From Filomicrobium sp. (GTDB lineage: Bacteria > Pseudomonadota > Alphaproteobacteria > Rhizobiales > Hyphomicrobiaceae), in assembly GCA_017792465.1 (NCBI GenBank), contig CP051234.1:62001-126000 (forward strand): DNA of 64,000 nt. Direction: 5' to 3'. Positions 53,301 to 61,476 of the stretch are shown here, piece after piece (positions within the stretch are counted from its first letter, which is position 1; every line of letters begins with the position of its first letter). The translations under genes and the position numbers were made by a program. The notes beneath the pieces were generated by a model, which saw only the letters and a program-made list of their open reading frames with translations, was not told the DNA's origin and searched no databases.

Positions 53301-53697
53301 CGAGTGGACCCTCGTAGGTTGCGCGGGCCAGATCCGTTTCGTGCAACGTCACGCGGATCTTGGCGATTCCTTTGCCGTCTTCGCCCAGCTTGCCCGATGA
53401 CGCGGCGGCGGCCATTTCATCGAAAATATACTTGGCGAGAAATTCGGTTGTGGTCAGTTTACCTGCAAACTGCGGCAACTCATCGAGATTCTTATAAGAA
53501 AGCGGTTTTAAGGTTTCGCTCAACATAGTGAGGGCGGCCCCGATATCGACGACGACGTTCTGGGCGGTCAGCTTTGGCCGGTAGAACGCAACATCGACGA
53601 CGAAGGTTGCACCGTGCATGTGCTGGGCGGGTCCGAAGAACGGGTCCGGCAGCGAGTGGGCGATCATGATGCGGTCGCGGACTTCTACGGAAAACAT
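53293..53697 (-). CDS. 6-pyruvoyl-tetrahydropterin synthase-like protein
   Basis: A 134-aa protein of the PTPS/QueD family (tunnelling fold). Zn-binding His are visible at His14 (IMIAHSL), His26 and His28 (AQHMHG), and the substrate-anchoring Glu lies in TLHETDLARATYEG. The catalytic Cys that normally stands four residues before the first His of the HGH pair is missing: the position is Gly22 (GPAQHMH). It is therefore not a standard PTPS or CPH4 synthase (QueD) and may have changed chemistry. Its stop overlaps the GT4 start. No que genes are adjacent. Confidence 0.85.
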   Translation of the reverse strand: MFSVEVRDRIMIAHSLPDPFFGPAQHMHGATFVVDVAFYRPKLTAQNVVVDIGAALTMLSETLKPLSYKNLDELPQFAGKLTTTEFLAKYIFDEMAAAASSGKLGEDGKGIAKIRVTLHETDLARATYEGPLGD

Positions 53698-53778
53698 GGT
53701 TAAGGCTCCTGGCTTGCGAGGGTTCCGCTTGTTGGACCGTTCGCCACTTGGGCGTGCGGCGCGGAAACTGCTGGTCGT

Positions 53779-54786
53779 TTACGGGTAGCGGATGACCGGC
53801 GCAAGGCCGGTCGATTGTGCGTCGAGAATTGCCGGCAGTCGGTTTGGGGCATCGGAAAACTCAATCTCTTCATCGACGAGTTGATCGAGCGTGTCGCGGT
53901 CGAGGAGTGAAAGCGCTGCCATCATGCGCTTGCGGTAATCCCAACGGGCTCGATGTGTTCCTGCAATCTGGCCGACTTGTGAGGAAATCAGCTGAATGCG
54001 TCTGGCGTGAAAGGCGCCACCGAGCGGCGCGGAAACGGGTTTGTTGCCAAACCAGGACAGTTCGACGACGCGGCCTTCGAAGCCTGCGCAAGATAGTGCA
54101 GTTGCAAGACCGGCGGAGCTGGCGCTGGCATGGAACACAACATCGCGATCGTCAGTTGCGTCGTCAGGTGCCGCAAAGCGCGCGCCGAAACTTTCAACGA
54201 TCGGACGGCGGGCCGGGTTGGGGTCGATCACGATGACGTCAGTTCCTGGGATTCGGGCGGCGATATATGAGACCAAAAGTCCGACGATGCCGGCGCCGAC
54301 GATAGCAATCCTGTCGCAGGGGCTCGTTGCCGCATCCCAATGTGCGTTGAGTGCTGTCTCCATATTGGCCGCGAGTGTCGCGCGTTTGAGGGGCACTTGT
54401 GAGGGAATCGGAACAAGCGATTCTGCGGGTGCAAGGAAAAAGTCCTGGTGCGGGTGGAGGCAAAAAAACGCACGCCCTTTCAGGTCTTTAGGTCCCGTCT
54501 CAGCGATTGCTGTCGTGCAATAGCCGTATTTGACTGGGAAAGGAAATTCGCCGCTTTGCATCGGCGCACGCATCCGCTCGAACTCGGTTTTAGGGACTTC
54601 TCCTGAGAACACGAGACGTTCGGTGCCCCGGCTGATGCCGCTGAACCGGGACTTGAGCAGCACCTCGTTGCTACCGGCCTCGGGAAGACATTCGGGGCGT
54701 AGGGCTGCCTTGAAAGGTTCTACGTACCAAAGGGCGCGAGCAGGCCTGGTATTTGCGTTCGCGTTTTCCATATTCGGATCGGTCAT
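53779..54786 (-). CDS. MDR-family (zinc-type) dehydrogenase without zinc ligands
   Basis: A 335-aa protein of the medium-chain dehydrogenase/reductase (alcohol dehydrogenase) superfamily. The NAD(P) site is IAIVGAGIVGLLVSYIAARI (about 165-184), followed by VIVIDPNPARRPI. The usual catalytic-zinc Cys and the structural four-Cys lobe are missing: the corresponding loop reads GISRGTERLVFSG. It thus belongs to the zinc-free side of the family, near BchC-like enzymes. ATG 54786 and 54771 are both possible. First gene of the four-gene run. It shares a 60-bp divergent spacer with opgH. Confidence 0.87.
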   Translation of the reverse strand: MTDPNMENANANTRPARALWYVEPFKAALRPECLPEAGSNEVLLKSRFSGISRGTERLVFSGEVPKTEFERMRAPMQSGEFPFPVKYGYCTTAIAETGPKDLKGRAFFCLHPHQDFFLAPAESLVPIPSQVPLKRATLAANMETALNAHWDAATSPCDRIAIVGAGIVGLLVSYIAARIPGTDVIVIDPNPARRPIVESFGARFAAPDDATDDRDVVFHASASSAGLATALSCAGFEGRVVELSWFGNKPVSAPLGGAFHARRIQLISSQVGQIAGTHRARWDYRKRMMAALSLLDRDTLDQLVDEEIEFSDAPNRLPAILDAQSTGLAPVIRYP

Positions 54787-54846
54787 AACGATCACCCTGC
54801 CGAGAGAGCTCGAAGAGAGCCGTAGGCGGTTTAGAGAGATGAAACG

Positions 54847-56694
54847 ATGAGCCAGACGATCGATACCGCGGCCAAGCTGCCGCTTCCACCTAAGCGACGC
54901 AAAGTAACCTTGCCGACCCGGCTCCAATCGGTCAGCGAGATTACCCGCCGGCGGGTTATAGTCCTGGCGCTGAACGTGGCAACATATATTGCGTTCATGA
55001 CGGCAGCTGGCTACCTGATGAGTGCCGGTGGTTGGACGGTCACCGATGGCGTGATCTTTACCTGTCTTCTATTCGGTTTGCCTTGGCCGATCCTCGGTTT
55101 CTGGAACGCAGTGATCGGCCTTTGGCTCCTTCACGGCAGCCGCAACACGATGAAGGTCGTTGCTCCGTTCGCTGCCGCTGCTGACGCCGATACTCCTTTA
55201 TTCGTCAAAACCGCCGTGTTGATGACGCTGCGCAACGAAGATCCTTCGCGCGCGATTTCGCGGCTGCAGACGATCAAGCAGAGCCTCGATCAGACCGGCT
55301 TTGGCAAGTCGTACAGCTATTTCCTTTTGAGCGATACGAACGACCCTGAGGTCGCCGAAGCCGAGGAACGCCTCGTTGCCGATTGGAAGGCCTCGACGGC
55401 GGATGGTGCGCGCATCATCTATCGCCGCCGTCTCGACAACACCGGTTTCAAGGCTGGCAACATCCGCGATTTCTGCGAGCGTTGGGGCAGCCAGTACGAC
55501 CTGATGCTGCCGCTCGATGCCGACAGCCTGATGTCTGGTGAAGCGATCGTGAAGCTGACGCGTATGATGCAGGCGCATCCGCGGCTTGGCATCCTGCAGA
55601 GCCTCGTCGTCGGCATGCCGTCGAGCAGTGCCTTTGCGCGCATCTTCCAGTTCGGCATGCGGCACGGCATGCGCTCCTACACGATGGGTCAGGCCTGGTG
55701 GGTTGCCGACTGCGGACCGTTCTGGGGTCACAACGCGATGGTGCGCATTCGGCCGTTCACGGTTCACTGCGAATTGCCACTGTTGCCGGGCAAGCCTCCG
55801 CTGGGCGGCCATATCCTGAGCCATGACCAGGTCGAAGCCACGCTGATGCGTCGCGCTGGTTATGAGGTTCGCGTGCTGCCTTATGAGATCGGTTCGTGGG
55901 AAGAAAACCCGCCGACGATGATCGACTTCGCCAAGCGTGAAGTGCGTTGGTGCCAGGGCAACCTGCAATACGGTCCGCTGTTGAGCCATCCCGGCTTGCT
56001 TCCTCTCAGCCGCTTCCAGCTTGCTTGGGCGATGCTGATGTTCATCGGCATTCCGGCCTGGGCGGTGTTGATCGCGCTGTTGCCGGTTGCAGCTTATGAG
56101 GCGCAAACGATTGCCGATTATCCGGTGGCGTTGGCGGTGACGCTTTATGCGACGTTCTTCCTGATGCACTTGGCTCCGAAAATCGCCGGGCTTGCCGATG
56201 CGGCGCTGACGCGCGGCGGCATGGCGGCTTATGGTGGTCCGGTTCGCTTCCTGGTGGGCGCTGTCATCGAACTCGTCTTCTCGTTCCTGCAAGGTGCGAT
56301 TTCGGCGTTGCGGACGACCGTCTTCATGATTGGCCTCGCCTTTGGCGTGTCGGTCAGTTGGGGTGCACAGGCGCGTGATGCCCATGGTGTGTCCTGGCGT
56401 AGCGCGGTCGAGAACTTCTGGCCACAGACGCTCTTTGGCGTCCTGGTCTGCACGGCGCTTTATTGGGTTTCGCCGACCGTGCTCTTGTGGAGCCTTCCGC
56501 TGACGCTCGGCTATGTGTTGGCCATTCCGTTCGCGGTTTTCAGTTCGTCGCCAGAGCTGGGCGTGAAGATGCGCGATGCCGGTCTTTGCGGTATTCCTGA
56601 AGACTTCGCCCCACCGGCGGAGTTCGAAGGTCTGAGCGGTCCGCGCGATCCGCGACCGACCGCGCCGGTCGTCCCGACCCGTCGCGCAGCCTGA
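54847..56694 (+). CDS. opgH: Glucan glucosyltransferase OpgH (MdoH)
   Basis: OpgH (615 aa) is an inner-membrane GT2 enzyme that polymerises UDP-glucose into osmoregulated periplasmic glucan. Two N-terminal helices (about 36-60 and 67-95), then the cytoplasmic catalytic domain with VLMTLRNEDPSRAISRL, LPLDADSLMSG (Asp224/Asp226), SHDQVEA (Asp327) and REVRWCQGNLQY (QxxRW-like, Arg367-Trp368), then about five more helices. These match the family; it is shorter than E. coli OpgH because the N-terminal extension is reduced. No opgG lies beside it. GAGAGATG precedes ATG 54847. An FkbM methyltransferase begins 5 bp after it. Confidence 0.95.
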   Translation: MSQTIDTAAKLPLPPKRRKVTLPTRLQSVSEITRRRVIVLALNVATYIAFMTAAGYLMSAGGWTVTDGVIFTCLLFGLPWPILGFWNAVIGLWLLHGSRNTMKVVAPFAAAADADTPLFVKTAVLMTLRNEDPSRAISRLQTIKQSLDQTGFGKSYSYFLLSDTNDPEVAEAEERLVADWKASTADGARIIYRRRLDNTGFKAGNIRDFCERWGSQYDLMLPLDADSLMSGEAIVKLTRMMQAHPRLGILQSLVVGMPSSSAFARIFQFGMRHGMRSYTMGQAWWVADCGPFWGHNAMVRIRPFTVHCELPLLPGKPPLGGHILSHDQVEATLMRRAGYEVRVLPYEIGSWEENPPTMIDFAKREVRWCQGNLQYGPLLSHPGLLPLSRFQLAWAMLMFIGIPAWAVLIALLPVAAYEAQTIADYPVALAVTLYATFFLMHLAPKIAGLADAALTRGGMAAYGGPVRFLVGAVIELVFSFLQGAISALRTTVFMIGLAFGVSVSWGAQARDAHGVSWRSAVENFWPQTLFGVLVCTALYWVSPTVLLWSLPLTLGYVLAIPFAVFSSSPELGVKMRDAGLCGIPEDFAPPAEFEGLSGPRDPRPTAPVVPTRRAA

Positions 56695-56699
56695 CAACA

Positions 56700-57494
56700 A
56701 TGGACTTCGGCATGGTCGAAGCATTTTCTCAAGAGTTGTTCGAGCGGCTCAAGGTGCGGTTTCCAAACCTTGGCCGCTCGATTGACGTCTACTACGGCGA
56801 TCGCTCGCGCGATGCCGCGATGGATGCGTTGAACGGAAGGTTCATCGGGCCGGGGGCTTTGGCCTTCGATATCGGCAGCCACGTCGGCGACCGGATCGGC
56901 TCGTTCCGGCGTCTCGGCGCGAAGGTCATTGCGCTCGAACCGCAGCCTGACTGCGCGGCGGTGATCCGGGAAATCTATAGCGGCGATGACGGGGTCGTTC
57001 TTGAAGAGGCCGCATGCGGTGGTGAGCCCGGGCGGCTGAAGCTGCATGTCAATTCTGCCAATCCGACTGTCACAAGCGCGTCGCGAAACTTTGTTGAAGC
57101 TGCAGAAGGCGCACAAGGCTGGGAAGGGCAAAGCTGGGATCGGGAGATTGAAGTCGCATCGCTGACGCTCGATCAGTTGATCGCCAAGCATGGGGTGCCC
57201 GACTTCGTCAAAATCGATGTCGAAGGTTTTGAGGATACGGTTTTGAGCGGATTGAGCCGGCCGCTTCTAGCGCTTTCGTTTGAATTTACGACGATCGAGC
57301 GCGAAGTTGCTTGCCGATGCCTCGAACGGTTGTCCAAGCTGGGTCCATACGCTTTTGACGTTGCCCTTGGTGAAAGCCACGAACTGCGATTTGGAGAGGG
57401 ACATGAGATTGATGCCGCGGGGATGGCTCGATACGTTTGCGAACTGCCGCATGAAGCCAACTCCGGCGATATCTACGCGGCGCTGCGGGCCTGA
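56700..57494 (+). CDS. FkbM-family methyltransferase
   Basis: A 264-aa SAM-dependent methyltransferase of the FkbM family. The SAM site is AFDIGSHVGDRIGSFRRLGA (about 55-74), then VIALEPQPDCAAVI, and the FkbM hallmark FVKIDVEGFEDTVLSGL near 168-184. Members often methylate sugar hydroxyls. It starts 5 bp after opgH and is likely co-transcribed, so glucan substitution is a reasonable guess. The 3' end overlaps the start of the next gene. Confidence 0.9.
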   Translation: MDFGMVEAFSQELFERLKVRFPNLGRSIDVYYGDRSRDAAMDALNGRFIGPGALAFDIGSHVGDRIGSFRRLGAKVIALEPQPDCAAVIREIYSGDDGVVLEEAACGGEPGRLKLHVNSANPTVTSASRNFVEAAEGAQGWEGQSWDREIEVASLTLDQLIAKHGVPDFVKIDVEGFEDTVLSGLSRPLLALSFEFTTIEREVACRCLERLSKLGPYAFDVALGESHELRFGEGHEIDAAGMARYVCELPHEANSGDIYAALRA

Positions 57495-58617
57495 CCGGCT
57501 GAGGCAACCGACGAAGTTTCACTTTTCCCGTTTTCTGCTTCCGATCTTTGTCGTGGCTGGAGTGTTGGCTGGGGTAACGGCAGCCAATGCGCAGGCTGAG
57601 CCGAAGTCGCACCGTCCAGCAAAGGCTAAGACCGGTCACGCAGCGGCTGTTCAAAAACCGCAGATGGCGCGCGTCGGCGTGTCGGTCAAGAACCGTTCAG
57701 AGCCGGTGTTGTGCGCGGAGAAAGATAACGTCTCGCTGCTCTTTACCAATCCGGATGTTCATAGTTTCCGGATTGAAGCGGCGCATCCGGTCTACATCAA
57801 TACGCTGCAGAAAGATTCCTTCGAGCCCGACTGGACGGCGTGCGATTTTGAGGGTGTCGTCAAAGCGCAGCCGCCGCCGAATAAAATCACTCTTTATGAG
57901 GACGTCAATATCTGGGTTGTCGGCTATCGCATCGCCGACTTCTGGCGCGACCGCAAAGTGCCCGTCCGTATTGGCGACAAGATGCGGGACGATCTTCACC
58001 TCATTCAAGTCTGGGTGCGTCATGATGAGCGCGCTGAAGAGGTGCTGGTTCTCTATCCGACGGATGGCTATTGGCGGGCGCGACCATTACCGCCGAAGCA
58101 TCTGGGATGGAGCGCTTACGGGTCGTCGTTCATGATCGGGCCGGTCGAAGATGCAGGAAGGCTTGTCGTCAACTTTTCGGAAATCCGGTTCGATCCGAAG
58201 ACGATGACGTTCGATTTGAAGTTTGCAGGCGGCGGCGGTTCGGCGACCTTGCAGATTGCCAAGCTCAATCGCGACGTGCAGGTGATCGATGTCACCTTTG
58301 CGGAGCCGATTAAAGGTCCGCCGTTTGCCGCGTTGCGCTCGATGTATATTACGAGCTTCAACAATGACGTGGCCGACATCGCGGTTCGGCATTCGGGAGC
58401 TGTGGGATGGCGGGAAGCGCCGATCATGCAGTTCAACGAAGCCGAAGACGTTCGTGAGATCTGGATGGGGCGCACGACGTTGTCGCGGCATAACACATCG
58501 TCGCCGGACTTTGTGTTTCGCGATTTCAAGACCCCGGTTGCTATTCCGGTGCGTTCGGGGGCGAAGGCGTCGAGTGCGGCTGAAAGCGACAAGGCGAAGC
58601 CGTCAGGTCACCGGTGA
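57451..58617 (+). CDS. Secreted hypothetical protein overlapping fkbM
   Basis: A 388-aa protein I cannot assign. From this start it has a 22-residue basic leader and a hydrophobic stretch (FLLPIFVVAGVLAGVTAANA) ending in a signal-peptidase site before QAEPK. The exported part of about 335 residues is beta-rich (for example HLGWSAYGSSFMIGPVEDAG) with two Cys in VLCAEKD and WTACDFE that could pair. ATG 57403 has a better GGAGAGG site but would give a 92-base overlap with fkbM; ATG 57451 overlaps by 44. Either way translation is coupled to the glycan genes opgH and fkbM. It ends 22 bp before the convergent HAD gene. Confidence 0.8.
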   Translation: MKPTPAISTRRCGPDRLRQPTKFHFSRFLLPIFVVAGVLAGVTAANAQAEPKSHRPAKAKTGHAAAVQKPQMARVGVSVKNRSEPVLCAEKDNVSLLFTNPDVHSFRIEAAHPVYINTLQKDSFEPDWTACDFEGVVKAQPPPNKITLYEDVNIWVVGYRIADFWRDRKVPVRIGDKMRDDLHLIQVWVRHDERAEEVLVLYPTDGYWRARPLPPKHLGWSAYGSSFMIGPVEDAGRLVVNFSEIRFDPKTMTFDLKFAGGGGSATLQIAKLNRDVQVIDVTFAEPIKGPPFAALRSMYITSFNNDVADIAVRHSGAVGWREAPIMQFNEAEDVREIWMGRTTLSRHNTSSPDFVFRDFKTPVAIPVRSGAKASSAAESDKAKPSGHR

Positions 58618-58639
58618 GCCCATGGTGCTCTGCGTCGTC

Positions 58640-59515
58640 TCACCACGCCAGATGCGGCATGGCGGCGACGGCGGGTGGGGTTTCGGGTTTCAAAATCTGT
58701 GCTAGCCGAATTGGTTCGATCAGCGCATCCTGCATGGTCTCGTCGCGGTGGATGCCGCCAGCAATAAACAGCGCATCGACACCGAAATTCTGAGCCCCTT
58801 GCAGGTCGGTGCGAACCGAATCTCCGACGACCAGGATCTTGTCTGCTGCGACATCGGCCTGGCGTATGTCCTGCGCCTTGGTGCGCGCAGCGTCATAGGC
58901 AATCGCGAAGGGTTTGCCCGCCCAGAAGACGTCGCCGCCGAGATGTTGGTAGAGGTCTGCAATGGCGCCGGCGCAGAGGTAAAGCTTGCCGCCGACATCG
59001 ACGACGAGATCGGGATTGGCGCAGACGAACGGCAACTGGTGTTCGAGCGCTTGTTCAAGCAAGGGGCGATAGTCGTCGGCAGTTTCGTTGAGGTCGTCGT
59101 TGAGGCCGGAGCAAAGGATCGCGTCGGCGTCCGGCATACTGGTGCTCAACGTTCCGACGCGTTCGAACAACGCCGCATCGCGATCCTGCGGACCGATGGG
59201 CAGCAAGGCTTCGAAGCTCTTGTCTTCGATGTGCTCAAGTGCGAGATCTCCGGAGGAGACGATGGCGTCCCAGGCTTCGCGCGGCAGGCGGCGCTCATCG
59301 AGCATGACTGCGACCTGATGGTGAGGGACGGGAGCGTTCGAAACCAGAATGATGGTGCCGCCCTTCTTGCGGAAGCGCACCAGGGCATCGGCGGCTGGGG
59401 GAAGTGCTGCATGGCCGTCGTGAACGACGCCCCAGACGTCGCAGAATAAGACGTCGTAGCGTTCAAGCAGGTCTTTGCCGTTGTCGAGGATTGGCGGGAG
59501 GTGGGACAGAGGCAT
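58640..59515 (-). CDS. HAD-family phosphatase, TIGR01459 type
   Basis: A 291-aa HAD-superfamily hydrolase of the NagD-like TIGR01459 subfamily. The motif I is FCDVWGVVHDGH, where the second Asp of the usual DxD is Trp28; this is the subfamily's normal form, so phosphatase activity is uncertain. TIILVSNAPVPHHQV is motif II, and DKILVVGDSVRTDLQGAQNFG is motif IV. The cap C2 domain lies in between. It is the last gene of a minus-strand group, converging on the secreted protein. Substrate unknown. Confidence 0.92.
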   Translation of the reverse strand: MPLSHLPPILDNGKDLLERYDVLFCDVWGVVHDGHAALPPAADALVRFRKKGGTIILVSNAPVPHHQVAVMLDERRLPREAWDAIVSSGDLALEHIEDKSFEALLPIGPQDRDAALFERVGTLSTSMPDADAILCSGLNDDLNETADDYRPLLEQALEHQLPFVCANPDLVVDVGGKLYLCAGAIADLYQHLGGDVFWAGKPFAIAYDAARTKAQDIRQADVAADKILVVGDSVRTDLQGAQNFGVDALFIAGGIHRDETMQDALIEPIRLAQILKPETPPAVAAMPHLAW

Positions 59516-59617
59516 TCTTCGGTTTTCTCAAATTATATTGGCGGGCGGTCGCCGGTGCTCAGGATCGTTGGCCGCTGCGTGCGTGATGGATCGTACGATA
59601 TATAGTGGCTTTCGCTT

Positions 59618-60025
59618 CTATTTGGAGCTTGCTTCCCTTGGCTTGCGGCGCGCCTTTGATTTTGCCGCCGGCTTCGAAGCGTTTGCGCGCAAGGCGGCTG
59701 CGATCGCGATCCGCGCCCATTCGATCATCGCGTCGCTATCGTCGAGGACGTCTTCTGGCGCGCGGCGGTAGGAGAGTTCGCGGCGCTGGCCTTTGGCTTC
59801 ATAACTGAAACGCGCCAGCCCCAGATCTTCGAAGTGATGCTCGTTCTCCGCGTCGGCCTTGAAGTAGAGCGTGTCGTCGGCAACGAGCGCGAACATCATG
59901 TCTTCATAAAAGATGCCAGCGCCGCCGAACATGCGACGGACGGCGACAGGGCCTAGCCCGGCAAGCTGTTCTTTCAGGTGAGTCAGGAAGTCCGAGCTAT
60001 TGGGCATGGCGTGCCCGTAGGCCAT
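59618..60025 (-). CDS. TfoX/Sxy N-terminal domain protein
   Basis: A 135-aa protein with the TfoX/Sxy N-terminal domain, seen in VAVRRMFGGAGIFYEDMMFA and TLYFKADAENEHHFEDLGLA. In gammaproteobacteria Sxy/TfoX induces competence, but short single-domain homologues in alphaproteobacteria have no shown role. A Lys/Arg/Ala-rich tail of about 25 residues (AAKSKARRKPREASSK) could bind nucleic acid. ATG 60025 follows an AAAGG site; ATG 60007 would remove six residues. It is 24 bp downstream of the DUF2155 gene. Confidence 0.88.
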   Translation of the reverse strand: MAYGHAMPNSSDFLTHLKEQLAGLGPVAVRRMFGGAGIFYEDMMFALVADDTLYFKADAENEHHFEDLGLARFSYEAKGQRRELSYRRAPEDVLDDSDAMIEWARIAIAAALRANASKPAAKSKARRKPREASSK

Positions 60026-60049
60026 TTCGGTGCCTTTGACCGGCAAGGC

Positions 60050-60547
60050 TCATCTGCGGATGCGGCGACGCATTGGGAATGGGTAAGCTTCGCGCGGGGC
60101 TGGCACTTCGTCAACCGCCTCACCACCATCGGGGGCGTTTTGATTGGCGGCGGCATTTGCCGAAGAAGCTTCTGGTGCTTTGCAGCCCGTCAGCCAGACG
60201 TCGAAGACGGGATGTTCCAAGGCGTTGAGGCCGGGGCTTTCGGCAAACATCCAACCTTCAAAGACGCGCTTGACCGATCCATCGATCTCGGTCTCTTCGA
60301 TTTCGACAAATGACGTCGTCTTAGGCTGCTCGGTGGGCGGGCGCGAATAGCAGATGCGCGGGGTGACTCGCAGCGAGCCGAAGTTGACGGTGTCGCCGAC
60401 GGGGACTTCCAGTTCCGAAATGCGGGCTGTGACCTTGTCGAGGGCGGCAAAGACCGCCGTGCCGTTTTCCATGCGCTCTGCCTGGACGGGGGACGCCAGA
60501 AGCGTCAGTCCGGTCAAGATAAGGGCTATGCGAAACGGTGTGGTCAC
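60050..60547 (-). CDS. DUF2155 exported protein
   Basis: A 165-aa DUF2155 protein. Signal peptide about 1-23 (RIALILTGLTLLASPVQA). The domain shows ALDKVTARISELEVPVGDTV then NFGSLRVTPRICYSRPPTE, EGWMFAESPGLNALEHPVFD and VWLTGCKAP, all typical; the two Cys probably pair. The last 40 residues are a low-complexity tail. It begins with GTG after AAGGACG. In alphaproteobacteria this gene regularly lies beside the NDUFA12 gene, as it does here (197 bp downstream). No molecular role is established. Confidence 0.92.
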   Translation of the reverse strand: MTTPFRIALILTGLTLLASPVQAERMENGTAVFAALDKVTARISELEVPVGDTVNFGSLRVTPRICYSRPPTEQPKTTSFVEIEETEIDGSVKRVFEGWMFAESPGLNALEHPVFDVWLTGCKAPEASSANAAANQNAPDGGEAVDEVPAPREAYPFPMRRRIRR

Positions 60548-60744
60548 GGAACGTCCTTAGTTGAAGACGCTTGGGAGCCGGCTTGCGAGCCGCCAGGGCC
60601 AATTTGGCGAGGAATCGCCGGTTGCTGCTTGAGCCAAACCCTTTAAGCGGCGATTCCGATCATAACATGACAATTGCGGCGGGATGGTTCGCCGGCCAAA
60701 TTTCATGACTGTGGGCCGGGTCGCCCACCTTGGATGTCGCCAGA

Positions 60745-61143
60745 TTACTCCGGTTGCCAAGCTTTGTAGTCGCCGGTCGCCTTGGGCCGTGATTCCGGCG
60801 TCAGGATCGAACCGTCCGGGCGATAGGCCTTGGAGGTGCCCGTCATGTTCATTTGATGCGGTTTCTGCCATGGCCGGGGCGTGTAGTCTTCCTCGGTTGG
60901 CGGCGTATCGACCGTGTGATGCAGCCAGCCGTGCCATTCCGGCGGGACCTTCGATGCATCCGCCAGGTCCTTATAGGTGACGTAGCGGCGTGGCAGGCCG
61001 AACGGGCTCGTACCTTTGCGCTGCTCATAGTAGCGGTTGCCGAATTCGTCATCGCCGACGAACTTGGCTTTTTTCCATATGGTGAAGCGGGTGCCCCAGG
61101 TATTGCCGCCCCACCAGCTGAAGATCTCGCTGAAAATGCCCAC
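60745..61143 (-). CDS. Complex I accessory subunit NDUFA12 homologue
   Basis: A 132-aa homologue of the mitochondrial complex I accessory subunit NDUFA12, which in alphaproteobacteria is one of the few accessory subunits shared with mitochondria. The sequence opens GIFSEIFSWWGGNTWGTRFT and has VGDDEFGNRYYEQRKG and PPEWHGWLHHTVDTPPTEED, the family core. The start was set at GTG 61143 because it matches the family N-terminus and a GGGAACGA site precedes it; GTG 61182 would add 13 residues. The nuo operon itself is not in the window. Neighbouring DUF2155 is the usual partner. Confidence 0.93.
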   Translation of the reverse strand: MGIFSEIFSWWGGNTWGTRFTIWKKAKFVGDDEFGNRYYEQRKGTSPFGLPRRYVTYKDLADASKVPPEWHGWLHHTVDTPPTEEDYTPRPWQKPHQMNMTGTSKAYRPDGSILTPESRPKATGDYKAWQPE

Positions 61144-61407
61144 GTCGCGTCGTTCCCGTATAAGGCTGTCTGTCGAAGACACGTGAAATGCTGATGTGTC
61201 GTTACAGCAGAGCCGGGCGATCTTGTCTATACGGCGGATGGGCGCGGTAATCGGGCAACACTTCGGTGGCCCGGAATCGGGCTAGTCTCGGACTGCCTGT
61301 CGGAACTGCGGTCGATTTCTTCGATGTTCGCCAAAAGCAGTAAAAAGGCCCGGTTGGCGGGAGCCTATTCAAGGTTACGCCAGGGCGCTCGACAGGCCCT
61401 CAACAGG

Positions 61408-61416
61408 TTATCCACA
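61408..61416 (+). promoter_or_regulatory. DnaA box TTATCCACA
   Basis: TTATCCACA is an exact match to the consensus high-affinity DnaA box. It stands alone, 395 bp upstream of nrdJ and 6 bp before the first CAAC-GTTG palindrome. DnaA is known to control ribonucleotide reductase genes in other bacteria. Confidence 0.55.
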
Positions 61417-61422
61417 AGACCC

Positions 61423-61435
61423 CAACATCTAGTTG
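61423..61435. promoter_or_regulatory. CAAC-N5-GTTG palindrome, candidate NrdR-type site 1
   Basis: CAACATCTAGTTG has complementary ends and a CTAG-containing centre. It shares some positions with the NrdR box consensus but is not a full match. Centre-to-centre distance to the second site is about 39 bp. Confidence 0.3.
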
Positions 61436-61460
61436 CACTTGGTGCCGTAACGCGAAATCG

Positions 61461-61476
61461 ACACAACTGGTTGTAG
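61461..61476. promoter_or_regulatory. ACAAC-TG-GTTGT palindrome, candidate NrdR-type site 2
   Basis: ACACAACTGGTTGTAG contains the 5-bp arms ACAAC/GTTGT and agrees with about 10 of 16 positions of the NrdR box as I remember it. Located 335 bp before the nrdJ start. Confidence 0.3.

Noticed and set aside
55198-56724. 508-aa minus-strand open frame over opgH
   Set aside because: Antisense shadow; extremely Arg/His-rich, no domain.
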